Assembly (NCBI GenBank): GCA_021292105.1
Contig: CM037874.1
Location: 57,328,539-57,392,538, forward strand
Direction of reading: 5' to 3'
Source of the DNA: Anadara kagoshimensis
Lineage: Eukaryota > Mollusca > Bivalvia > Arcoida > Arcidae
DNA length: 64,000 nucleotides
This document shows, in pieces, positions 1-10,700 of the stretch (position 1 is its first letter; each line of letters opens with the position of its first letter). Under the pieces are notes generated by a model, which was not told the DNA's origin, made no database searches, and saw only the letters and a list, made by a program, of their open reading frames with translations. The position numbers and the translations under genes are program-made.

Positions 1-102
1 ATATTTTGACTGGGACCTAAAACTACATTCAGTCAATCAGTCAAGCCATATGGACCTCATATTGATCTTAATACTTCAGTAATTATAACAGATATAGAAA
101 GG

Positions 103-343
103 TAGGCACACACACAAGAACGCACATGCACACACATACATGCACACATACATGCATGCACAAATGCACACACACACATGCACACTCACTTGCACACACA
201 CACATATCCATGCTTGCACACATATACACACACACTTACACATACATGCATGCACAAATGCCCTACACTTGCACACACACTGGCACACTCACACATACAC
301 ACACACACATATCCATGCATGCACACACACACACACACACATG
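103..343. repeat. CA/CATG-rich simple repeat
   Basis: Imprecise (CA)n with interspersed ATGCAT and CATACA, repeated in each tandem unit (also 1362-1602, and a longer form at 2605-3028). The His/Thr-rich open frames across it are a by-product of the repeat. Confidence 0.95.
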
Positions 344-778
344 GTATTTACTTATTATATGTGTAGGTTTACATGTTAAATATGCTATTCCTGACTCTCA
401 AACCAAATGGATATACTTAAATAGAAGATTATTTCTTATATTTTCAATCATAAAAAATATTGTTAACATGTAAGAAACTAAAACATTATCTCTACTAAAA
501 TTAATTTTATTCAAGATTCCAACAAACATGTAATTGATGGAACAGCCATTTTCCAAATAAGGATAGGAACGTCGGGACTAGCATTGAATGCTGACCAGTC
601 AAACAATGCATGGAGTAATAGGATGTCATTCTATGACATCATCAGATTGTTAAACGTTCATTATCAGAGGTCATGACTAGCACATTATTCACAAGTAATC
701 GAATGCTAGCAAAAACAAATAGGTTCTTTAAAAGAAGGTTTAGTTCTAATTGTTAATAAATACTTTTAATTGTTACAG

Positions 779-841
779 AAAAAACAAACCAGATGAATAC
801 TAAATTGGAAACAGTTTCACAAGAAGTAAACACCCAGAAAG
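779..841 (+). CDS. Mini-exon 1 of nSTAND-ankyrin gene (coiled-coil segment)
   Basis: The exon is 63 nt. The upstream side ends in a T-rich stretch and ACAG, and the downstream side is AAAG|GTAGGT. Only one frame is open: two bases complete a split Glu codon, then 20 codons, then a single G, so the exon is phase 1 on both sides. It encodes a polar segment with Met6, Leu10, Val13 and Val17, the a/d spacing of a coiled coil. Length is 21 residues, exactly three heptads. The same phase is used by the next mini-exons and by the acceptor of the terminal exon at 16154, which supports one transcript. The upstream exons of this gene are outside the window. Exon status is inferred from splice sites, frame and conservation; no transcript evidence is available here. 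Confidence 0.72.
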
Positions 842-961
842 GTAGGTACATACACAACTACATTTGTGTATATGTGTTGAGGAATTATGCAAACAGATGT
901 TATTGATAACTAGAAGATTTTCTGAAACCTCTATAAATTAATACCAGTGGTTTATGAAACC

Positions 962-1305
962 ATGTGGGACCATTACAGTAGCTTAGTTGGAAGAGTGCTC
1001 ACTTCATATGTGGGAGATGATGGGTTCAAACACCGGATGAGCTCTGACCAAGACTTGAAAATATGTAGTCACTGTTCTTCCATCAAACACTTAACATTTA
1101 GAAATGAAAGTCATGGAGTCTTTTGAAAAAGAGACCTTAAAACTGATGCCCATTGTCATGACAGGCATGGTACATTAAAGAACCCTCCCTGCACATTGCC
1201 ATAAACATAATGCTTATAACACTCACCCAATAGCTGGTATGTGTTGATATAAGTGAAATATATTTTGACTGGGACCTAAAACTACATTCAGTCAATCAGT
1301 CAAGC
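962..1305 (+). mobile_element. tRNA-derived SINE (copy in tandem unit 1)
   Basis: The 5' part has a tRNA-like A box (TAGCTTAGTTGG, near 979-990) and B box (GGGTTCAAAC, near 1021-1031). The 3' end is a TCAGTCAATCAGTCAA tail. The same element follows the mini-exon in unit 2 (about 2221-2565) and, truncated, in unit 3 (about 3640-3754). Related copies lie at 37.1, 56.7 and 63.2 kb. It was inserted before the unit was duplicated, since all units share it at the same place. Confidence 0.75.
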
Positions 1306-2037
1306 CATATGGACCTCATATTGATCTAAATACTTCAGTAATTATAACATATATAGAAAGGTAGGCACACACACAAGAACGCACATGCACACACATACAT
1401 GCACACATACATGCATGCACAAATGCACACACACACATGCACACTCACTTGCACACACACACATATCCATGCTTGCACACATATACACACACACTTACAC
1501 ATACATGCATGCACAAATGCCCTACACTTGCACACACACTGGCACACTCACATGTACACACACACACATATCCATGCATGCACACACACACACACACACA
1601 TGGTATTTACTTATTATATGTGTAGGTTTACATGTTAAATATGCTATTCCTGACTCTCAAACCAAATGGATACACTCAAATAGAAGGTTATTTCTTATAT
1701 TTTCAATCATAAAAAATATTGTTAACATGTAAGAAACTAAAACATTATCTCTACTAAAATTAATTTTATTCAAGATTCCAACAAACATGTAATTGATGGA
1801 ACAGCCATTTTCCAAATAAGGATAGGAACGTCGGGACTAGCATTGAATGCTGACCAATCAAACAATGCATGGAGTAATAGGATGTTATTCTATGACATCA
1901 TCAGATTGTTAAACGTTCATTATCAGAAGTCATGACTAGCACCTTATTCACGAGTAATCGAATGCTAGCAAAAACAAATAGGTTCTTTAAAAGAAGGTTT
2001 AGTTCTAATTGTTAATAAATACTTTTAATTGTTACAG

Positions 2038-2100
2038 AAAAAACAGACCAGATAAATACTAAATTGGAAACAGTTTCACAAGAAGTAGACACCCAGAAAG
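2038..2100 (+). CDS. Mini-exon 2 of nSTAND-ankyrin gene (coiled-coil segment)
   Basis: A second 63-nt phase 1-1 exon exactly 1,259 bp downstream of the first, with TTACAG acceptor and AAAG|GTAGGT donor intact. Its frame is open. Changes from copy 1 are conservative: Met to Ile at the same core position, and Asn to Asp at two surface positions. Preservation of frame, splice sites and hydrophobic core fits a functional exon, although the duplication is too young for this alone to prove selection. Confidence 0.72.
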
Positions 2101-2604
2101 GTAGGTACACACACAACTACATTTGTGTGTATGTGTTGAGGAATTATGCAAACAGATGTTATTAATAACTTAGAAGATTTTCTTAAACCTCTATAAATTA
2201 ATACCAGTGATTTTTGAAACCATGTGGAACCATTACAGTAGCTTAGTTGGAAGAGTGCTCACTTCGTATATGGGAGATGATGGGTTCAAACACCCGATAA
2301 GCTCTGACCAAAACTTGAAAATAGGTAGTGACCGTTCTTCCATCAAACACTTAACATTTAGAAATGAAAGTCATGAAGTCTATTGAAAAAAGAACTTAAA
2401 AACTGATGCCCTTTGTCATGGCAGGCATGGTACATTAAAGAACCCTCCCTGTACATTGCCATAACCATAATGCCTAAACACTCACCCAATAGCTGGTATG
2501 CGTTGATATAAGTGAAATATATTTTGACTGAGACCTAAAACTACATTCAGTCAATCAGTCAAGCCATTGATCTAAGTTCTTTAGTAATTATAACAGATAT
2601 AGAA

Positions 2605-3028
2605 AGGTAGGCACGCACACACAAGAATGCACATACTCATGCACACACATACATGCACACATACACACACATGCATGCACAAATGCACATACACATGCAC
2701 ACTCACTGGCACACACACATATATCCATGCTTGCACACAAATTGCGAACACACAAGCATGCACACACACTTACATGCACGCAAAAACACATATCCATAAA
2801 TACACACATTTATCATTACACACACACAACCAAACACACACACACACACAAACACACATACATGCACACATACACACATGCATGCACAAATGCACACACA
2901 TGCACACTCACTGACACACACAAACACACACACACATATCCATGCTTGCACACACACTGGCACACTCACATGTACACACACAAACATATCCATGCATGCA
3001 CAACCACACACACATACACACACACATT
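2605..3028. repeat. Expanded CA/CATG-rich simple repeat in unit 3
   Basis: The same block as at 103-343 and 1362-1602, but about 180 bp longer. It accounts for the larger distance between mini-exons 2 and 3 (1,422 versus 1,259 bp). Confidence 0.9.
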
Positions 3029-3459
3029 GTATTTACTTATTATATGTGTAGGTTTACATGTTAAATATGCTTTTCCTGACTCTCAAACCAAATTGATACA
3101 CTCAAATAGAAGGCTATTTCTTATATTTTCAATCATAGAATATTGTTAATTAACATGTCAGAAACTGTAACATTATCGCTACAAAAATTAATTTTAATGA
3201 AGATTCCAACAAACATGTAATTGATGGAACAGCCATTTTATAAATAAGGATAGAAATGTAGGAACTAGCCTTAAATGCTTACAATCAAACAATGCACGCC
3301 GTAATAGAATGTCATTCTCTCACCTCATCAGATTGTTAATGTTCATAATCGGAGGTCATGACTAGCACCTTATTCACGAGTAATCGAATGTTAGCAAAAA
3401 CAGTTTCATCTAAAGAAGATTTAGTTCCAATTGTTAGTAAATACTTTTAATTGTTACAG

Positions 3460-3522
3460 AAAAAACAGACCATATGAATACTAAATTGGAAACAGTTTCA
3501 CAAGAAGTAGACACCCAGAAAG
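3460..3522 (+). CDS. Mini-exon 3 of nSTAND-ankyrin gene (coiled-coil segment)
   Basis: The third 63-nt copy, again TTACAG before and AAAG|GTAGGT after, phase 1-1 and open. It differs from copy 2 at a Gln-to-His and an Ile-to-Met position; the hydrophobic spacing is kept. It can join in frame with copies 1 and 2, with the 75-nt exon at 7621 and with the terminal exon, so alternative inclusion of any number of copies would leave the downstream NTPase in frame. Confidence 0.72.
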
Positions 3523-3754
3523 GTAGGTACACACACAACTACATTTGTGTGTATGTGTTGAGGAATTATGCAAACATATGTTATTGATAACTAGAAGATT
3601 TTCTGAAACCTCGATAAATTTACACCAGTGGTTTTTGAAACCATGTGGAACCATTACAGTAGCTTAGTTGGAAGAGTGCTCACTTCATATATGGGAGATG
3701 ATGGGTTCAAACACCCGATGAGCTCTTATCAAGACTTGAAAATAGGTAGTGACT

Positions 3755-4130
3755 GAATGTGTGTGTCCGTGCGTCAATAAACTTTAATCTTCTCCTCCAA
3801 AACTACTTAGGTTAATTGAAACCAAATTTGCTGTGGAAGGTCCTTGACAGAGTCTAACTATAGTTTGTTCAAATCATGGTGATTGAATATCCAAAATGGT
3901 CACTGTTACTAAAAATAGACAAAACCTACAAAATCTGTTCTCTTGAGTCACTCATTGGAGGCAAACACTGATGCGATATTTGAATTCTACATAGTCTTAA
4001 CCTTAAAGTTTGTTTATTTTGTGAAATTTGGTGTAAAAATAGGTTATGCGTTTTTGCGTTTAATTTTGCAAAAATTGTAAAATGTTTCAAATTGTTTTAA
4101 CTTTACTATTTGGTCAGATAATGACATGGG
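3755..4130. repeat. Dispersed repeat family with 'gcgtttttgcgtt' core
   Basis: Begins where tandem unit 3 breaks off. Shared phrases (a TCCGT-rich start, 'accaaatttg', 'tgatgtgatattt', 'atgcgtttttgcgtt') recur at 5370-5620, 32690-32990, 33000-33330 and 53590-54090. No coding potential or clean termini are visible, so the class of element is unknown. Confidence 0.6.
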
Positions 4131-4158
4131 GTAATCAGTTTTGACATATTCTTGTAAT

Positions 4159-4992
4159 TACCGTAAATCCTCTCATATAAGACAGGGTTTTTTTTACCTT
4201 AAAATTTATTTTTTGAGATGGGGTGGGGTCGTCTTACAGGACAGGTACACTTCTGAGAGGCTGAAATTCTTGAGAGAATGTCCACATGAAATCGACAATA
4301 CCGCCATCTTTGATTTTGTATGGTATTGCAGTTTCGTAACGGTTGATATATTTTACAGATCACAAACCGAAAAGAAACTGAAATTAAATGCTTTTAAATT
4401 ATGGTAATTTTGTATTTTTGTTGATTTTTTAATACAATTGAGTTGGAATAAAATAAATGGTAAGTACAGATATCAAATAGGTGGTAAAACATTTTAGTCT
4501 TTTCGTTTTTTCTTTTCACAACAATCTAGAAAATACATGTACCCAAATTTTTCTGCTTTGCATGTAAAGGGCCATTAGTGTCTGGTTGTAAGGAAACCTG
4601 TCTTCAACAGCTGATTGAGTAAACAAGACAGCATGTTTTGTTAAAAAAACGAATAAATTTATGATATTAACGGAGTATCTGATACGTCTTCTACATATAG
4701 GAGAAGTTTACAGGGTTTCTGAGGATGAGTAGTTCTTCCATTTGGTTTTATTTTTACCGTTTTTGATTCATTCTTATCCATACACAAATCATTACGGTAA
4801 CAAGTGAGCATCAGACATTTAGTCGAAAATTTACCGTCCAATCAGTAGCTTCAAATACCGTTATAGGTATGATTTTGATTGAAAATTATGGTAGTCTTAT
4901 AGGTGTGGGATTGTCTGAAATCTCCAAAATGACAGGAAAATCCTACCTCCGTCTTACAGGCGGAGTAGCCTTATAGTCGGAGATTTACGGTA
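4159..4992. mobile_element. Inverted-repeat (MITE-like) element with TACCGTAAATC ends
   Basis: The left end reads TACCGTAAATCCTC and the right end is its near inverse (GAGATTTACGGTA). Both ends run into 'tataagac/gtctta' motifs. It is about 834 bp with no intact transposase frame, so it is probably a non-autonomous DNA element. Superfamily not assigned. Confidence 0.6.
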
Positions 4993-5009
4993 CCTTCAAC
5001 ATGGAGTTA

Positions 5010-5620
5010 AGGTCAATTGTGAAGGTCATGACCTAATTTTTGACCTTTTTGATTTTATTTATAATCTGTAAACTATAAACTTTAATATTGTTGGTATTGA
5101 TGCAACAATCATTTTGATATATAGATTAAGGTCATGGGTTCAAAGGTCAAGGTCACAGATGTGAAAGAATACTGCAGTGGTTCATTATCTTGAAAACTAT
5201 TAACTTTTTGTATAGGCATATATATCAGATTGTTGTAGGTATTGATCCAATAATCATTTTGATGAATAGAAAAAGGCCATGGGTTCAAAGGTCAAGGTCA
5301 AAGATGCAAACCAATACCAAAATGGTAAATTATCTAGAAAACTATAAATTTTTACCTCAACTAGCTGTAGCTAGCTGAGCTGTGGCATGGTTAAGTGTGC
5401 ATGCATCCTTGCTTTAAGTTTGATCTTTTCCTCTGAAATCATGGGACCAATTGAAACCAAATTTGGTGTGGAAGGTCTCTAGGTGGAGTAGATCAAAGTT
5501 TGTACAAGGCAATCTTGTAAAAAATCTAAGATGGCTGGCAATGGATTTATATGTGTGTGTTTGACAAAATCACTAAAATGGCCATTGTGCATTCAATGTG
5601 CCACCAAATTTCTTTCATAT
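5010..5620. repeat. Tandemly duplicated 'aaggtcaaggtca' segment plus dispersed repeat
   Basis: A segment of roughly 150 bp appears twice in a row (about 5030-5175 and 5176-5315), each with 'catgggttcaaaggtcaaggtca' wording and 'caataatcattttgat'. From 5370 it runs into a copy of the dispersed family also seen at 3755. No gene seen. Confidence 0.6.
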
Positions 5621-5704
5621 TTGAAATATAGAAAGCAGATTCCTAGCCATATAATAAATTTTGACTGTTGAGCATTACAGGCTCTTTTGGGCTGCTTGTT
5701 TATA

Positions 5705-6579
5705 CAGTAGAACTTCGATGGCTGGAATTCAATGGGACTTTGGCTGAATATTTGAGCCATCGGGGAGTTCGAGCGACCGAACATCGAGAGGCGATCTACT
5801 CAGATCTAGGGTTCAGGCTCCTGTTTTAATCAACAGTCATGAGATCATGAAAGTTGAAAAACGTCATAGAAAATTAAATGCCCCTTAAAAATACTAAATT
5901 CACGATGGTATTTCAAAGTTTTCAAACTTCTTTTGATAATAAAATGTTGAACTACAAACTGTAATTATATCGATATCCACCAGCTGTTGACATTTTTAGT
6001 GGAAAGTAAAAGTAAATAACAACAGCTATATGATGATATAAAATGAACTTACTTTATTTTCATTATAATATAGAGCACATGCACTACTGGTTATTATTTT
6101 ATTAATAATCACAGGAACTAGTGGCGATACACATTGTCATGTGCATTCCAATGAAATGTAAATAACAGAATCTGAAATTCTCTGATGAGGTAAGAAGTCA
6201 ATAATCTGTCATAGACTCAGGTGTTTTACCCATGAAGCACCCACAGGGTTGTAATTGAATTAAGAGGTTACTGAACTGATCTTAAGTAACACTTGATGTT
6301 CCAGACGCGTTGTTTCGTTTCGCTCTATTACTATAAGTTTCGGAGAAATCTGTAACATGGCTTCAGCTAATGTTTTGTTTAAAAAGACTGCCCACATGTT
6401 ATTTTGATGAAATTGTATTCGAGCAAAAGAAGTCGAATATTCTTCAAATTTACACCTTCAAGAAAAATTTATTGTTCGAGCGAGCAGGGGTATTTGAGCG
6501 ATCGAAGTTTATTTACATATGATTTAAAAGGGATTTGGTCGGGTACGGCAGTTAACTTCAAGCGATTGAAGTTCTACAG
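5705..6579. mobile_element. Pogo/Tigger-like non-autonomous DNA element
   Basis: The left end is CAGTAGAACTTCGATGGC and the inverted right end CTGTAGAACTTCAATCGC, with TA on both outer sides (5703-5704 and 6580-6581), as expected of Tc1/mariner-pogo insertions that duplicate TA. Inner ends also mirror each other ('gagcgaccga' against 'gagcgatcga'). Size about 875 bp; no transposase frame. Confidence 0.65.
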
Positions 6580-6806
6580 TAGTTTTTTAATTATTTTTCT
6601 CCAAGATAAATAGTAAAAATTGACAAATTGATTGACATGACAAGATCTAACCCAGTAGCAAGTTTCATAAATATCTAAATATCCACATCAGAGTTTTGCT
6701 TCTGAAATGTAGTATTTCTTGTGTTTTTGTGCTGTTTATGGCCCAGGTGAGCGGTACAGGCCCTATTGGGTCTATTGTTTTAAAAAAGTATTACACTTAG
6801 TTTAAA

Positions 6807-7228
6807 CAGGATTCGTACAGGCCTGGAAAAGTACTTAAATTTTGAGGTTTGCCCTAAAAAGACCCTAAAAACAAGTCTGACCCTAAAAAGCCCTAGAATT
6901 TATCCTGAAGGCCCTAAAAGTCCTTGAATTTTGCCAATTAGGTGTTGATATTAAGTGGTTGTAAATAGACTGATCAACATAAATAAATAAGTTACATTAA
7001 AATGAGCAATTTAAAGGTACCTGGCCCACCCAAACACCCAAAATCAACCCCCACTTCAAGTGTCGTTACTATGGACATGTAAGTAATTGTTTTATTGATT
7101 TAATTGTCTTTGCACCAATGTTTCTCTTATAAAATTGTCCCTCTGATTAGTCCTTAAATTTGCAAATGAGACCCTGAAAAGACCCAAAAAAGTCCTTAAA
7201 TTTGGTCCACATGTCTGTATGAACCCTG
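6807..7228. mobile_element. Inverted-repeat element with CAGG(A/G)TTC(G/A)TACAG ends
   Basis: The left end CAGGATTCGTACAGGC mirrors the right end GTCTGTATGAACCCTG. The interior is rich in 'cctaaaa' and 'gtccttaaattt' phrases. A relative with the same ends lies at about 58282-58717, inside the PPM1D intron. Non-coding. Confidence 0.6.
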
Positions 7229-7620
7229 TTAAGTAATTACTTAGAATAATACCATCAGAGCGTCTACACGCCGTGCATAACGCCGTCTGGGTCCATTTGT
7301 ACCACTCTGAATGTCTTGTGATATGCAGATGGTGTATTACCATGGTTACACAACAGTCTTGTTGATCAGTCACTTTGATACTTTATTGGTAAGAAACTTT
7401 ATTCTTCAAGAGCAGAGATTATATAAAGTTATACAGGGTTTTGGCAGATTACACAGACCCATGTAACTTGTCAAAGATTTATGTACCCTCAGCCCCATGC
7501 AAAAGGTACTTTGATCTTTGACAGGGTACATGGAGCTGTGTAACTTGATAAAACCCGGTAAAACATTTTAATTCTATTATAATTATCTTCTTATTGTAAT
7601 GTTTGTTTTAATCATTGCAG
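7229..7620. other. Intronic stretch without recognised feature
   Basis: No open frame with splice support and no clear repeat. The last 30 bases are T-rich and end in TTGCAG, the acceptor for the next exon. Confidence 0.5.
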
Positions 7621-7695
7621 AGAAAACAGAAAAGATGAATATAAAATTGGATGAGAAACTAGATACTCTTTCTCATGAAGCAAAAATCCAGAAAG
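7621..7695 (+). CDS. Mini-exon 4 (75 nt) of nSTAND-ankyrin gene
   Basis: Preceded by a T-rich tract and TTGCAG and followed by AAAG|GTAGGC. Open in the same phase 1-1 frame. The start (Lys-Thr-x-x-Met-Asn) and the end (Gln-Lys) match the 63-nt mini-exons, while the middle has four extra residues with added Leu positions (Leu10, Leu14, Leu17), still heptad-like. It is an older, diverged copy of the same exon. It joins in frame to the terminal exon: its last G plus AA at 16154-16155 forms Glu. Confidence 0.72.
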
Positions 7696-7759
7696 GTAGG
7701 CACATTTTTATATGTGTGTGTAGATTATTACCTTTCTTTGTTATTTTGAATTTGTTTGT

Positions 7760-10700
7760 GTGGTGTGTGTTTGACTTTGGGATTGTGATTTGGCAATGGA
7801 TAGGTATGTGTGTGTTTGACATTAGGATTGTGATTTGGCAATGGATAGGTATGTGTGTGTTTGACATTAGGATTGTAATTTGGCAATGGATTGGTATGTG
7901 TATGTTTGACATTAGGATTGTAATTTGGCAATGGATTAGTATGTGTGTATTTGACATTAGGATTGTGATTTGGCAATGGATTGGTATGTGTGTGTTTGTC
8001 TTTAGGATTGTGATTTGGCAATGGATTGGTATGTGTGTGTTTGACTTTGGGATTGTGATTTGGCAATGGATTGGTATGTGTGTGTTTGACATTAGGATTG
8101 TAATTTGGCAATGGATTGGTATGAGTGTGTTTGATTGGGGATAGTGATTTGGCAATGGATTGGTATGTGTGTGTTTGACATTAGAATTGTGATTTGGCAA
8201 TGGATTTATATGTGTGTGTTTGACTTTTGGATTGTGATTTGGCAATGGATTGGTATGTGTGTGTTTGACATTAGGATTGTAATTTGGCAATGGATTGAAA
8301 TATGTGTTTGACATTAGGATTGTAATTTGGCAATGGATTAGTATGTGTGTGTGTTTGACATTAGGATTGTAATTTGGCAATGGATTGGTATGTGTGTGTT
8401 TGATTGGGGATAGTGATTTGGCAATGGATTGGTATGTGTGTGTTTGACATTAGAATTGTGATTTGGCAATGGATTTATAGTGTGTGTTTGACTTTTGGAT
8501 TGTGATTTGGCAATGGATTGGTATGTGTGTGTTTGACATTAGGATTGTAATTTGGCAATGGATTGAAATATGTGTTTGACATTAGGATTGTAATTTGGCA
8601 ATGGATTAGTATGTGTGTGTGTTTGACATTAGGATTGTAATTTGGCAATGGATTGGTATGTGTGTGTTTGACTTTGGGATTGTGATTTGACAATGGATTG
8701 GTATGTGTGTGTTTGACTTTAGGATTGTGATTTGGCAATGGCTTGGTATGTGTGTGTTTGACATTAGGATTGTGATTTGGCAATGGATTGGTATGTGTGT
8801 GTTTGACTTTGGGATTGTGATTTGGCAAGGGATTGGTATGTGTGTGTTTGATTTGGGATAGTGATTTGGCAATGGATTGGTATGTGTGTATTTGATTTTG
8901 GATAAGTGATTCGGACTTAAATTAGTTTGCCAGTGTTTGACATTAGGATAGTGATTTGGACATGGATTGGTATGTGTGTGTGTTTGACTTTGAGATTGTG
9001 ATTTGGCAATGGATTAGTATGTGTGTGTGTTTGACATTAGGATTGTAATTTGGCAATGGATTGGTATGTGTGTGTTTGACATAAGAATCGTAATTTGGCA
9101 ATGGATTGAAATGTGTGTGTTTGACATTAGGATTGTAATTTGGCAATGGATTAGTATGTGTGTGTGTTTGACTTTGGGATTGTGATTTGGCAATGGAATA
9201 GTATGTGTGTGTGTTTGACATTAGGATTGTAATTTTGCAATGGATTAGTATGTGTGTGTGTTTGACATTAAGATTGTGATTTGGCAATGGATGTTGTGTG
9301 TGTTTGACATTAGGATTGTAATTTGACAATGGATTAGTAAGTGTGTGTGTTTGACATTAGGATTGTAATTTGGCAATGGATTTATATGTGTGTGTTTGAC
9401 TTTTGGATTGTGATTTGGCAATGGATTGGTATGTGTGTGTTTGACATTAGGATTGTAATTTGGCAATGGATTTATATGTGTGTGTTTGACTTTTGGATTG
9501 TGATTTGGCAATGGATTGGTATGTGTGTGTTTGACATTAGGATTGTAATTTGGCAATGGATTGAAATGTGTGTGTTTGACATTAGGATTGTAATTTGGCA
9601 ATGGATTAGTATGTGTGTGTGTTTGACATTAGGATTGTAATTTGGCAATGGATTGGTATGTGTGTGTTTGACATTAGGATTGTAATTTGGCAATGGATTG
9701 AAATGTGTGTGTTTGACATTAGGATTGTAATTTGGCAATGGATTAGTATGTGTGTGTGTTTGACATTAGGATTGTAATTTGGCAATGGATTGGTATGTGT
9801 GTGTTTGACTTTGGGATTGTGATTTGACAATGGATTGGTATGTGTGTTTGACTTTAGGATTGTGATTTGGCAATGGCTTGGTATGTGTGTGTTTGACATT
9901 AGGATTGTGATTTGGCAATGGATTGGTATGTGTGTGTTTGACTTTGGGATTGTGATTTTGCAAGGGATTGGTATGTGTGTGTTTGATTTGGGATAGTGAT
10001 TTGGCAATGGATTGGTATGTGTGTGTTTGATTTTGGATAAGTGCTTCGGACTTAAATTAGTTTGCCAGTGTTTGACATTAGGATAATGATTTGGACATGG
10101 ATTGGTATGTGTGTGTTTGATTTTGGATAGTTATTCGGACTTAAATTACTTTGCCAGTGTTTGACTTTAGGATTGTGATTTGGACATGGATAGGTATGTG
10201 TGTGTTTGACATTAGGATTGTGATTTGGCAATGGATAGGTATGTGTGTGTTTGACATTAGGATTGTAATTTGGCAATGGATTGGTATGTGTATGTTTGAC
10301 ATTAGGATTGTAATTTGGCAATGGATTAGTATGTGTGTATTTGACATTAGGATTGTGATTTGGCAATGGATTGGTATGTGTGTGTTTGTCTTTAGGATTG
10401 TGATTTGGCAATGGATTGGTATGTGTGTGTTTGACTTTGGGATTGTGATTTGGCAATGGATTGGTATGTGTGTGTTTGACATTAGGATTGTAATTTGGCA
10501 ATGGATTGGTATGAGTGTGTTTGATTGGGGATAGTGATTTGGCAATGGATTGGTATGTGTGTGTGTTTGACATTAGAATTGTGATTTGGCAATGGATTTA
10601 TATGTGTGTGTTTGACTTTTGGATTGTGATTTGGCAATGGATTGAAATGTGTGTGTTTGACATTAGGATTGTAATTTGGCAATGGATTAGTATGTGTGTG

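Larger units (their letters stand above)
1..3754 (+). repeat. Three tandem 1,259-bp units, each carrying a mini-exon and a SINE
   Basis: The sequence at position 1 recurs at 1260 and 2519, an exact 1,259-bp offset, and units 1 and 2 are almost identical along their whole length. Each unit holds, in order, a SINE 3' tail, a CA-rich block (103-343, 1362-1602, 2605-3028), about 430 bp of unique sequence, a 63-nt mini-exon, and a tRNA-like SINE body. Unit 3 is longer because its CA block has expanded, and it breaks off near 3754 inside the SINE. The array probably continues to the left of the window. The high identity points to recent duplication. Confidence 0.95.

Noticed and set aside
126-3149. 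His/Thr-rich and Cys/Val-rich open frames
   Set aside because: Products of CA-rich simple repeats read in different frames; not conserved between tandem units except through DNA identity.
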